A stretch of 64,000 nt of DNA from Mya arenaria (lineage: Eukaryota; Mollusca; Bivalvia; Myida; Myidae): assembly GCF_026914265.1 (NCBI RefSeq), contig NC_069123.1, positions 54,223,473-54,287,472 of the forward strand, given 5' to 3'. Under the pieces are notes generated by a model that saw nothing but the letters and a program-made list of their open reading frames with translations, had not been told where the DNA came from and made no database searches. The number at the start of each line of letters is the position of its first letter. Position 1 is the stretch's first letter. The translations under genes and the position numbers were made by a program. Below are positions 1 through 27,360 of this stretch, piece after piece.

Positions 1-1085
1 CAGGTGTTCAATCAAAATACTTAGCCCTACAGTTGACAATGCAGCAGTCAACTATTTTTACGCGAACCTGTATCAATTACTAATATTATCCAATCAAATT
101 CGTTTATGTTATTGACCGTATGCAAACCGTTGAAGAAACAAAAGTATGCAAGAGTTTCAGTCACGTGATTTGTCGAAATAACTATTTCTCACTAATTACT
201 TCTAACATAAAAAAGCTTTTTATTTTACGAACTGATTTTGTTTCATTCATTCCGTTTAAATAATATTCATAGAAAATTGTCCTCTATTTGCTTTGTTTAT
301 ATGCAGAGTAAAACTAGGTCAAGAAAAATTCTCCCAACCGCTTACCCAGCGTCTGTTGTCCATCGGTAGCCATATTGAATGATGAATCTTGTTTTGAACG
401 AAAGGTCGGAAAGTGCTAAAGTATTTTCTCAAAAATAACATGGTTAAACTCAAAGACAAGAAAAATAAGGTACGTATATGGAATCGCTGTAACACGTTTA
501 ATACTAAGATAGACACATGAATGATCCTTTATGTCCCTTTTGTCTGTAAATTCCATTTTTGTATCGGGTAAATGACAACAATTTCCCGAAAAAGTGGTAT
601 TTTCTCTCGACTTTTTCTGTAATTGCAAGAAAGGTTTTATTTAAAGAAGTTTACAGTTATCTTCACTATTGTAGTTTTGCACTATCTAACACCTTGGATA
701 TGTCGTACACTGTTTCTAAAAATGATTTTTAAATAAAATTAAAACGGTTTTTATCGGCGGCCATTTTGTTTGCCGATTGTTGAAATTGGTGCGATTGAAA
801 GAACTTTGACGTTGTTCCGACAATATAAAAATATGAAACTACTTTGTATAATGTTAATGAATCATTTTTAACCATTTCCAATGGATGACAATGTTGATCT
901 GTTGTTGTTTTTCCTTTCACCTGTTCATAGTGATCAAGATGGTCGCCTTCCCGCCCAGTGTTTTGCATTAAAACATATTTTTCTCTACGATTTCGCTTTA
1001 ATGATGCAATGTTGGTGATGGATAACAGTTTGTGATTAACATGTTTTTAAACCTTTTTTGACATGGAGGTAATATTTTATTTCAG
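1..1085 (+). promoter_or_regulatory. KAT6 promoter and 5' UTR region (putative)
   Basis: This AT-rich stretch upstream of the KAT6 start codon has no convincing long ORF. YY1-like cores (GCCATNTT or its complement) are visible near 368, 762 and 936, as is common around animal transcription starts. A consensus donor (AAG|GTACGT) sits at 469/470 and a consensus acceptor (TTATTTCAG) at 1085. A non-coding first exon ending at 469 and spliced to 1086 is therefore plausible. The start site itself cannot be placed from sequence. Confidence 0.4.
440..469 (+). other. Possible upstream ORF at the end of a 5' non-coding exon
   Basis: An ATG at 440 opens ten codons (MVKLKDKKNK) that run into a strong splice donor at 470. 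Splicing in phase to the acceptor at 1085 would add six codons and then stop (TAA), giving a uORF of about 16 codons ahead of the main KAT6 start at 1191. The first residues resemble the MVKL start of vertebrate KAT6A, but the reading frame does not join the KAT6 frame, so it is described only as a possible uORF. Confidence 0.3.
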
Positions 1086-1190
1086 GTCCACTTTCCCACG
1101 GATTAAATCTGGATTTTTCATTAAATATTGAGTAAGATGTGATCAATAAATTGCAAAACAGTGTTACTGTATAACATAACAGTCAAGAAA

Positions 1191-18050
<16,860 letters not shown>

Positions 18051-19340
18051 GACTTGTCAGCTAGTGAAAGTGCTCATTAATTAAAACACATGTAGAATTT
18101 TTGTACTTCATTAATCCTCTTCAGGGTACTCGAACATCACTTATAAATTTAGTTGTCAATTTCAAGTAACTGTTGTATTTTATAAGACGAGTTGTTCAAC
18201 TTATGCAACATATTATGTACTAGAACTACTTCTGTATAATTTGTGGGCTGGTCTCAGATTTTTTAATCATAATACATTAACTGTTGTTCTTCATACTTAT
18301 CATTCCATCATCCCTTCATTTTTGCTAAATCCCATGTTTTGTGAAAAAATGAGGCATTTATATTAGTTTTAAGAAAAATGAAATTTCATATATGTAACAT
18401 GTTTTTAATAGCAACTCTTTTATTTTTTTATTTTTCATCTGTGTTTTCTACTTGATGACTAGTTAAATGGCATATGTCTTAGTTGCTACTGGGAGTTAAC
18501 ACGTTGAACTAATGTGCTAAGTGTTCTAGTCCTGTAAGCCTGTCTTTGGTATAGCTGTCTGACATGGTTTACCTTGCCTATTTGCCATAAGTATTACAGT
18601 CAGCAGTAACGGTTGCCTTCTGTATATTTTGTGTGTATATTTTTGCTCGACCAGCATCAAATGATGTAGTCTTAATGGTGTTGATTGCACTCATTCCATG
18701 CAAGCTTTCTTTAGAACTAGGAGTGCATCTTAAGAGATTATGATCATTTCATATATTCTAAGGTTGTTCATTTAATGTTTGTGATAGATTATTAAAATTA
18801 TTTCTTGTGTTTTTATGGTTTATTTATTTTATGAAATTAGGATGTGTTGTACAGAATATATTTTGTTGCCCACATTCAGGTTAAAGTCATTGGGTTATTT
18901 AAATGTCTTGATGGTATGCAGAATCTCTCTGTCAGATCTTTTTGATACTTACAAAGTATATATTTTGAGAAGGTAAAATGTCATCATATTTGATCATGCC
19001 TCATTTTAGTCATCATCACTTACTATTTTGTCTTATTTGTACATACTGAACTCCAATTGTGGATTGTGCATTTACTATTTAATTAAAGAACAATTTGTTG
19101 AATTTTACAGCTAGTTGTTTGTTTTGTTGATGTCATTAAACTGAGCCAATGGTGAAAAAAACTGGTGAAAAAAGAAAACCTTTTCTTGAAGTCTTAATTA
19201 AAACTTTCTGTTCGAAAATGGCCCTTTAAAAAGATGCAAAATATAGCTAGAAAAATTGATGAAATTTGAGATAGTTATAGACTGAGAAGCAAATGCAGTA
19301 AAGTACTTGAAATAGCGGCAGGCTATGAAAGACGAATAAA
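18051..19340 (+). other. KAT6 3' UTR and downstream region
   Basis: This AT-rich non-coding sequence follows the TAA at 18048-18050. Candidate polyadenylation signals are an ATTAAA near 19080 and an AATAAA at 19335-19340, and neither is decisive. A segment at 18707-18790 is a diverged copy of part of KAT6 intron 18. No other gene is seen. Confidence 0.4.
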
Positions 19341-19616
19341 TATTGTGCCATATTGATTAACAAGTTCTGGTGATATTGTTTACCAGGAATTGAATCAACC
19401 CCTTTTAAAGATAGAATGGTTGGCTTTTATTGTAAGTATAATTTGAAAATAACCAGGCCACAGAACTGCACAACTGGATGTTTGTGGCTCACACTAATAT
19501 TGTCCAGTCCCTTCTAGAAGAGCTTGTTCCACAAAGTGAAATATAGCCTGTTACCCTAACCCTAGTTCACATGATGTCTAGGGTCAGTACATTTCATGGT
19601 GATAATGAGCATGAGA

Positions 19617-20345
19617 CAAAAAATATTCATATGCTGCCAAAGGTTGGCGCATAGTTAACACACTGACACAACTTTGTCTTCGCAATAACTTGTGTTATTC
19701 TTGATGGGATTTCATTTAAACTTCCAAGAATTGTAGAGAATTATGGGAAAGTGTGACACACAATTCATACTAATTCAAAGATCAAGGTCACATTTGGACG
19801 TCCTAATGCAAAGTGGATTTCATAGCATGCTGAATAATGTCCTTTCCATAATGTTTTAACTATTGGTGGAAATGTTATCAATTTTCACAGTACTGTAGAG
19901 AACAATGTGAATGTGTGTTGCATAAGATTCATGCTGTTATTGGCAAGTTTAAGGTCATACTTGGATGTCAATGTTGTGGCTCAGCAAAATCTAAAAGCTC
20001 TACTATTAAAGTAATATGAGAGCTATACTACTCGCCCAGGTGAAGGGCATCACACCTTTGTTAAGGCTTTACATGTTAGCACATTTCAGCAACTTTTAAG
20101 TCTTGATAAATTGAAAACTAAGATTTTGCATGTAAAAGGACTGCAAAGTGCCATGGAAGGTGCATCGCACTCAAAAATTGTGCTATTAATCTCAAAAGAT
20201 CAAGTCAATGTTGTTCACTATGGACTTCATAGCAAAACTTCTTGTCTCAGCCATGACATTATTATTCATGGCAATTCAAACTTTACAGAATTGTACAATA
20301 CCATGGTAAGGCGTGTTTCATACAAGATTTGTTCTTTTATCTCAT
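19617..20345 (+). repeat. Decayed tandem-core repeat between KAT6 and SelU
   Basis: It begins ATATGCTGCCAAAGGTTGGCG, a diverged form of the TATGCTCCCAAAGGCGGGC end of the 6861-7990 element. It holds three degenerate units with GATCAAGGTCACATTTGG, ACTGTAGAGAA and CATAAGATTCATGC-like blocks. It looks like an old relative of the tandem-core elements. Short ORFs in it have no recognisable product. Confidence 0.5.
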
Positions 20346-20393
20346 AGGTCAAGTTTATACTGGTCATAGACTTTCATTGAAACAATTTACAAT

Positions 20394-20399
20394 TTTATT
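20394..20399 (-). terminator. Polyadenylation signal AATAAA for the SelU gene
   Basis: TTTATT on the plus strand reads AATAAA on the minus strand, about 70 nt downstream of the SECIS element and about 1 kb beyond the stop codon. This order (stop, SECIS, polyA signal) is what a selenoprotein 3' UTR should show. Confidence 0.55.
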
Positions 20400-20468
20400 A
20401 TCAAAAACATGCTTTAACATTTAATCTTACTACTTAAAAGTCTCAATGTGTTAAAGACTACCTCCGAA

Positions 20469-20526
20469 CTGAAGTAACATCTATTCACAAACATAATATT
20501 TTGTTCATGAATTTCATAAACTCAGC
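20469..20526 (-). ncRNA. SECIS element (form I-like) in the SelU 3' UTR
   Basis: On the minus strand the quartet strand TGAA of ATGAA (20513-20516, in core ATGA 20514-20517) opposes AGAT (20479-20482). Between them ATTCATGAACA pairs with TGTTTGTGAAT over 11 contiguous pairs, two of them G-U, closing the apical loop AAATATTA that opens with the conserved unpaired AA. The AA lies 12 nt after ATGA, the usual spacing. Below the quartet a short internal loop leads to helix I, formed by CTGAG (20521-20525) with CTTCAG-like sequence at 20469-20474. SECIS elements recruit SBP2 and eEFSec to decode UGA as selenocysteine. This one is on the same strand as, and about 900 nt after, the stop of a gene with an in-frame UGA. 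Confidence 0.85.
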
Positions 20527-20837
20527 AGAAATAGTCTATACCACGGACCTTATTACATGTGTAATGGTATACAAACTATACATACAATTTTTTCATACAA
20601 TATTAAATTCAAGCACTTCAAAAACACAACGTCATGATTTTCATACCATACATTAATACGATTTCACATAAAAATATAATTGGCATTAATTCATAACCAT
20701 AATATTGATAAACAAAACCTGAGCCAAAAGACGTATTTGAAAAAGGTGAAGCAACAATGTAAGTCATCTTAAAAGGATTTTAATACTTAAAATCCCAGTT
20801 CATAAAAAATGGCATTAATTTACATGGCAGTGTCTGC

Positions 20838-21045
20838 TGAACTTAACCATGGTAGCAATTCTAAATTGCTCTGCTGGATATTACCATGGTAGGAATTATA
20901 CAAGGTTCAGCTCAATATCATCATGGTAATAATAGTATATTGTTCTGCTTGTACCATGGTTGCAATTAGATATTGTCCAACTTGATATTGCCATGGTAGT
21001 TATTCTACATGGATCTGCTCAATGGGCAATGTTCATGGTCCAGTG
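20838..21045. repeat. Degenerate ~37-bp tandem repeat in the SelU 3' UTR
   Basis: The motif CCATGGT or close variants recurs near 20847, 20884, 20922, 20954, 20991 and 21034, at spacings of 32-43 bp. Shared flanks such as TCTGCT and AATTCTA or AATTATA are visible. It lies between the stop codon and the SECIS of the SelU transcript. CCATGG is itself palindromic, so short hairpins are possible. No function is evident. Confidence 0.6.
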
Positions 21046-21424
21046 TAAACATTTACAAGATTTATTTCCATGGATTACAATTTAAACTAAACTATCCAGG
21101 TGGAAATACACACTAATTATTTATTTAAAAGGACTTCCCTTGGCCTGCAACAATAACTACACGCTGTTCTTTGGAGAAACCTTATGGATAGTATTTACTA
21201 CTACTATACTGATCATAAATAGGCATGTATTTACTTCCTAATATTACCGTAAAAGGTTTAACAGAAATATATTCCAATAACTATACATTCATGTCAAAAA
21301 TATTATTGCCTGAATTGAATGTATCAATATTTTTTAAAACTTTGAAGATAAAACTTTGTCCCGGTTAAGGTAAGGGAATAACAATAAATACAAACAACCA
21401 TGAAACAAAATAACATTGTCTTCA

Positions 21425-23106
21425 CTATGACTTGGGTAAATTTGACCTCTGGATGGCCTCTCTGACCATGTCAAGGTTTGCAATGTCTCCTATCTTCATT
21501 TCATTATGCTGGAATAAGACACCCTGATCTCCTGGCCCCACCACAAACACGGCTGCAACAAATTGAAAACAAGTGTCATATATAAATAATATACATGTAT
21601 ATACAAGCTATCGAGACATTTGATAATGATTACAAAGGATTAAGAGTAACCTTTCTTTTGATGAAATTGCTACTACCTTTTAATTTTATTAATCATTTAT
21701 TTATTCTTTTACCCCAATTTGCAAACCTATTCTTCTATAATTCCTACCAAAAAATTGAAAAAATCAAGATGTGGAATTTGTTCACAACAAATTGAAAACC
21801 TTGATAAAGCTGAGTGTACACAAGCCATGTTAATATTTCATCTACTGTTTGTGGATGAGTGCCTCCAAAAAGTATTTTACACCATACTGACAAAGAAGTT
21901 ACCTCCCAGCAGTCGACCCTCTCCTTTCAAATTGCCTGGGACGCCTTTTTGCCAGATACTGAACACTTGCCACAGTGACTCGTAGTTAAAAATTCCAGGA
22001 ATGTTCATCCATCGCTCGTGTGGACCATAAAATCGGCGCTGAAGTAAAATTTCCTAAACAATCAATAGCTCTAATTCTTTTCATTGACCTACAAAAACTA
22101 CAATTTATTTTTGGTAAAAAAAAGTTAAGCTTTAAACTTGTTTTATTTGCAAAATTGCCTTCACTGAAATTGTTTACTCTGTAGAAGTTTTCATTTGTAT
22201 GGTTGTCATTTCATTGGAACTAATTCACTAAAATAATATCAACACGAAACGTTAGCAATATGTTGCATAATTAATACATACTGGTAAAATATGGACTGAA
22301 CAGCTAAAACAAAGTAACATGTACATCCAAGTATGTTTACAATGGACAATGCCTTGAGTAATCTGTATGCATGAATACCTCAAGGTCCAGATAGACATCT
22401 CCCTTGATGAAGGGTTTGAAGTCGTCTGCACCGAACGCCTCATGGACCACAGCATGCAGGCGGACACCGCGGGCCTCCATCTCCGGTAGGAGAGACGACA
22501 GGCCCTCAGCTTCCTGAAATACAGGCAAAAATCAAGGTATAATCCTAAGACACTTGCAAATGGATAATTGACTCAGATATTTTATAAACCTGAGAAGAAT
22601 GTAAATAATGTTGTGACAGAATGTTTGGATTTGAGTGTAGCTTGGTCTAAGAAAATACATGAGTATGTTCAACATACCAGGTAATATGATATATTCTTAG
22701 GAAATGACAAAAATCTTAGGAATCACTTACCGCCCTACACAAAGATCATCCAGGCCTTCGGACAGCCATTATAACTGCCCCACGATTACTCCAGAGTTCA
22801 CTTGCCTAAATTGAAACAAATAATCATTATTTGGGAAGAAATAACAACATAAAACTAATACAAAAGGTGCGTAAGACATGTATACACATGTACATCATCT
22901 CATGTATATTATAAGTATGCAAAATGCAAATAACTACTTACACTAAAGTTACGTTTCTGTTCATCCAATGATTGTAGTTTGCTTTCTGCCAGATACTGCA
23001 GAGAGGCTGCTTGGGGTTTGGTAACCATGGTGGCTGCCAGGTTGCAGATGATGGAAGCACCAGCCCCAACAGCTGCTAGACCCATAAACAGTTTTGGCAG
23101 GCCCAT
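21425..23106 (-). CDS. PRXL2A: Selenoprotein U / PRXL2A (peroxiredoxin-like 2A), 5 coding exons
   Basis: Coding exons in transcript order: 23106-22942, 22805-22731, 22513-22379, 22038-21903, 21552-21425; 639 nt, 212 aa including one selenocysteine (human PRXL2A is about 229). All introns are GT-AG and in phase. The start is ATGG at 23106. Residues 6-27 form a hydrophobic anchor, followed by KPQAASLQYL, like human KPQKAALEYL. Exon 2 encodes ELWSNRGAVIMAVRRPG, then UGA (residue 75), then SLC. Human has RRPGCFLC at this place, so the CxxC redox pair is UxxC here. Later blocks match PRXL2A: AVVHE, FKPFIKGDVYLD, FYGP, GNLKGEG.LLGG, VFVVGPGDQGVL. The family has a thioredoxin-like fold and acts as an antioxidant or redox regulator. 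A gene finder that reads UGA as stop would truncate it. A possible 5' non-coding exon with donor CGG|GTAAGT lies at 24321 and upward; the start exon may begin at an acceptor (CTTGCAG) just before the ATG. Confidence 0.93.
22746..22748 (-). other. PRXL2A: In-frame UGA selenocysteine codon (Sec75)
   Basis: TCA on the plus strand is TGA in frame within exon 22731-22805, which is otherwise open and bounded by consensus splice sites. It aligns with the first Cys of the CxxC motif in Cys-containing PRXL2A (RRPGC.LC). Conservation continues after the UGA through three more exons, and a SECIS lies in the 3' UTR. Reading it as selenocysteine is much more likely than as a nonsense mutation. Confidence 0.92.
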
Positions 23107-23458
23107 ACTGCCTGCAAGTGGGTTACTGGGTGTTAACACTCAGTCCTAAAAGTAAAACCATTTATGTATATTTCTAAATGAAGTTTACTCATAAGAAAAT
23201 ATATTTGATAAAAAAATAACAGATCTGGATGATACTTACTGAAAAAGCAACATATTTCTGAGTTCTACTTTCCAACTTGCTAAGGCTTTACCATGTTATA
23301 TATGTAAGTATGGTATATATTAGATTTCACCTTGTTATCAATCTACACTCAGAGAGGCTCTTTAGTCGAATTAGTGTGGCAAGAAGGAAAATAGTCCACC
23401 TAAATGGCCGTCAACCAGTCTTTTGACAATTTTTAGACTATGGCAGACTGGTGACAGC

Positions 23459-23640
23459 GTTACAGGGATACACATGAAATGTCAAAATAATAAAAAAGTA
23501 TCCCTGATCGCTCATTGTTACAGGGATACACATGAAATGTCAAAATAATAAAAAAGTATCCCTGATCGCTCATTGTTACAGGGATACACATGAAATGTCA
23601 AAATAATAAAAAAGTATCCCTGATCGCTCATTATTGTAGC
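23459..23640. repeat. 58-bp tandem repeat, three copies
   Basis: Three almost identical units start near 23461, 23519 and 23577. Each carries TACAGGGATACACATGAAAT and AAAAAGTATCCCTGATCG. GGGATA and TATCCC within each unit are complementary, so each unit can fold as a hairpin. It lies about 350 bp upstream of the SelU start codon. The near identity of the copies points to recent amplification. Confidence 0.85.
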
Positions 23641-24680
23641 TAGAAGGAAAAGAGCTCCTGCAATTACATTTGCAGAAGTATCCTAAATTATGACCTGCAC
23701 TAGAAATATTCGTTGAGGCAAGGGAGGCGCATCTCCCCAACCGCAATAATGGCCTACCGTAAGAAAACTGTTTCTGACAAAATGGTAGAAAGAGTATGCA
23801 TAGAATACACAATTTAAAATGCACCAATTTAGTATAATATATACAGTATTCCTTTTGGTTTTTGCACAGTTGACAAAAGCATATTCTGTATTATGTTTTC
23901 CTAGCATAACTATCCTATCTACACATACATTAAAACATACGCTAGGAAAACAGTTCTGTGGGTTTTGGGGAGGGGTTGGTGGAGGGCACATATCTCCAGC
24001 TGCATCCCAAAGTTATCGATACCCTTGTAGTCTCTGAGTCAAAATCTCGACTGCCCCTGACACGTTTCCAGACTGTGACCTAAATGCATGCATTTTTTCT
24101 TAATTCTTAAATGCGACAATTTACTGTATAGTTATTTGATGGAAGAGAGTGACCTCTTGTGGGCATCATATTTCTAAAATACATATGATACAAAAAAATT
24201 ATAAAACAAGAACAACTTTGATACCTGATAAATTTAAACTTAAAAGCAAAATGATGACGAGTAAAACGTTTTTAAAATCTGTATTAAGACTGCGAGCTGA
24301 CAATTGTTTATAATACTTACCCGTTAATCACTTTAATATTAACACACTCTGCCCTTTCCTGAAATCCACCGTGGAATGGATGTTAAAGTCTATACTGTAC
24401 ACAAGCAACAGCGATAAGGTACTAGCATCTCTGACATTAAACTCTATACACTTACAAGTTAATGTCGTAAAACATTTCAACATAATTTTCAACACGATTT
24501 CTTATTTTTTAAATGATATTGAAGATAAAAAAAAATGACATTTAGATTATGCATTAGAACAAAATTGTATTTTTAATTTGACACGCAAATATCACATCTG
24601 TGCAAAAAAAACGGGAACCGAAGTGGACATTTTTCAACGGCTAGAAGCAAATTCCGGCAGACTTAACAAACTTAGAACAG
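23641..24680. other. Upstream region of SelU without recognisable gene
   Basis: This is AT-rich sequence with short, unrelated ORFs. The only signal of note is a donor-like GTAAGT on the minus strand at 24315-24320, which could end a 5' non-coding SelU exon extending upward from 24321. No conserved protein or RNA gene is seen. Confidence 0.3.
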
Positions 24681-24797
24681 ATTTTTAAATCTTTTATCAG
24701 ATCAAATTTTAACTATTGTCCTATCATTTTGCACTATTGTGTAGTAAGAAAAACATTGAAAAAATAGAAAACTTCAATACAGGGCCCTTCTTATGAA
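24681..24797 (+). mobile_element. LINE reverse-transcriptase relic (CR1/Jockey-like C-terminal part)
   Basis: One frame reads FKSFIRSNFNYCPIILHYC, and a little further on KTLKKIEN. This matches the pattern of the RT C-terminal region of CR1/Jockey-type LINEs (SxFNYCPLxWHFC...KIEKIQxRAL). The open frame ends shortly after, in TGA, and no upstream endonuclease or RT core is readable. It is an old fragment; its extent beyond these bounds is unclear. Confidence 0.5.
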
Positions 24798-25984
24798 GTT
24801 ATGTACAGTCTCATAGTTTAATAATTTTAACTCATATCAATTTAATCCGTATATATACCAGTACAGTTTAAGCTACGCAAACATATAGTTAATATTCCTA
24901 TACAGTAGGGTAAGAACTTCCACATACAATATATGTCAAAAAATAAATTTCCTGTTACATGTGTCGTTTTAACTAAAGCTGTACATAGTTTTATAAAAAT
25001 GTATAAGCTACTTGTGCTTTACATTGCTGTCTACCATTATTTCTTTTCGGTGTAATCATGGCAGTTGTATCTCATGTACAATTCATCAAGAACATTTTTA
25101 GCTGTATGTCTATTTATTTTCATTGTTTTTTAAGTAGTTTTACCTGCTTGTAGACTTCTTGTACACTGCTCAATACTTGATGTGCTGTGGTAGTATTGTA
25201 TAGTGTAAATATTAATGTCTTAGCTAAATCGGAAGCGCTTATGCTTCAAAGTTATCAGACCCTTTGCGCCTAATCTCCATTTACAGTTTTTACCATGCTC
25301 AACTCTATATTTATCCTGCATTTAATTTCATTCTGAAAGTACATTTTACTTCTCATTTGTCAAAATTACTCAGATATATCATATGTCTCCAATGCCATGT
25401 GCTTTGCAATGTCTTTTGTACTTTTTCGCAATCAGCTTTTGTATTGATCGAAATTAGATATATTTGCATTTTTAGATTTTAGTTAAAAAAATCACTGAAT
25501 ATCAATTCAAACATAAGCATAACGTCTGAATAATCTTGTAAGCATATTTTAATAAACACATTTGTTAGTCACATGTGTTATATTTTATTATTCTCGTATG
25601 TTTATAATGCTCTAGATATCTATTTAGAATCGATTTATTTATAATTAATCATATGATATCGTTTATATCTGAACTTTTTTGCTAATTCTATTTAATTATA
25701 TACTTATTTTAATGCATTTATTATCTTCCAGATTCTGTGTTGCATTATTGATATGGTATTTGTTTTGCACTTTGTCGGAAAATAGCTGCGCGAGCCAATA
25801 TTGTAAGTATATGTATATATACGGCGTTAACTACATTTACTTGTATCTTGACTCTACAAAATTATTAATTGGATGCTTTAACTATCTACCTGTAGACATA
25901 CATTGGACTAATATATATTCACACTTAGACATATTCAGCCGCGCCATTGATGTTATTACATTAAAATTCGTCTTGTCATTATTT

Positions 25985-27360
25985 ATGCATCAGTCAATTG
26001 TAACCACGCCTCCCCCCCCCCCACGGACCCGACACTACGGGGCCACATTAAATGTAAAAACACGGCCCATATCCCCGATATACCCTCGGACCTTGGGGGC
26101 CGTGTATGTCCACAATGGAGCAGTCAACTGGCGGCAGTCAACATTTCGCCGGTTTACTTTACACCATTACCTTATATTTGTATAGTCTATTGTCTGACAG
26201 ATTATTGTATAGAGAGCAACGTTAACGTCCGGGGTAAAGCTTACATAATATTATATAGGACATTGCTTAGGCAAAAAAAAAATGGTTCGGTAAGAGTTAC
26301 ATCCTTTTCAAAATACGTAGGGTAGGTAGGCTTTTTTATTAGGCTTTATATGAGAAAATTATCTTCATCATTGAAGAATGGTGTTAAAGAAACTTCTGTT
26401 ACAGCGTTCAATGTTTTAAACTACAGTACATATTAAAACTCACATATTTACACCGCAACTTCTATTCCTTAAATTAAACATGAAAAACCTAATGTCAAGT
26501 GGTTAACAAATCTCGATGCGGTGATAAAGCTACTGTAGTGAACGTTCAGGGATACATTTTAATAATTTTACTGGTGACATGTGGTCACGGTACATGCATC
26601 CCTGTCTCGAGAATCGTTCAAAGACTTAATGATGCCCATTTAGCCTAACCTTACTGTAGGTGGTGACCACGCCATACATTGTTTAGAAACCAGGAGAAAA
26701 AATGTCAGCGCCAAGTGAGATGATACGTTTTCTACATCGCCCATTCCAGCGCCCAATTTTCCTTGTACATAATTAATGCGCAAGTCAATTGTAACCACGC
26801 CCCCCCCCGGTCCGGGGATTAGCGGGGACTTTGACTTCGGTCCAGCCAAGCCCGGGTAAACTGCTAGCAAAATCCCCGTCAAATGCCCCCTAACCCCATG
26901 GACCCCGTTGGAAATAAGCTTTTGTACTTGTGCAAATCTTTACGGGTTATCCTGTGCAATGTACGTCATTTATTATGTTAAACTTTATTTGGTAAAACTT
27001 TATTTGGTAATAAATTCGATAGCTTTATCATTAACACTAGAAGTAATTCTTGTTTTAGTAGATCTAGTATTATGTATCTCATGTTAAACTTTCTGTGATA
27101 TAACTTATTAGGACTCTAAATATCAGGCAAATACAATATGTGATATATCTTATATTGATGTAAAATGTACTGTTATTGACATAATGCACGAATAAAACTA
27201 CTACTACTACTACTACTACCCCAGGAACCCAAGATAAGGCCCATTCCCCGCTATTTTTGACGCGAAGACAAAACCACCGCATGCATGGAAGGTAAAAACA
27301 CGGTCCATTTCCGAGCCCGGCAATCCCCGGTATACCCCTGGACCTGGGGGCGTGGTTGTA
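25985..27360. repeat. Cluster of dispersed GC-rich repeat fragments with poly-C tracts
   Basis: Three related GC-rich islands stand out in AT-rich DNA at about 25985-26115, 26780-26905 and, inverted, 27220-27360. Shared blocks include AATTGTAACCACGCC followed by a run of C, GTAAAAACACGG(C/T)CCAT, and CCCCGGTATACCCCTGGACC or variants. The third copy reads in the opposite sense (GGGGGCGTGGTTG). They appear to be fragments of one dispersed family. A (CTA)n microsatellite lies at about 27198-27219. No gene is seen. Confidence 0.55.

Noticed and set aside
1161-1190. Upstream extension of the KAT6 frame to a GTG at 1161
   Set aside because: GTG starts are not expected in animals. The ATG at 1191 has a good context and precedes the conserved winged-helix region.
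20193-20245. Second SECIS-like pattern (ATGA, AA loop, TGAT)
   Set aside because: The helix is short and bulged, it lies beyond the likely polyA signal, and it falls in a decayed repeat whose other units show similar sequence.
20763-20803. Hairpin on the minus strand (ATGA ... GGATTTTAA/TTAAAATCC ... TGAC) considered as the SECIS
   Set aside because: The ATGA-to-AA spacing fits, but the helix does not reach the quartet on the 3' side. The element at 20469-20526 has a continuous 11-bp helix and a proper quartet.
25679-26185. 168-codon plus-strand ORF
   Set aside because: It is low-complexity, rich in Leu, Ile and Tyr, runs into a poly-C repeat fragment, and has no recognised domain or splice support.
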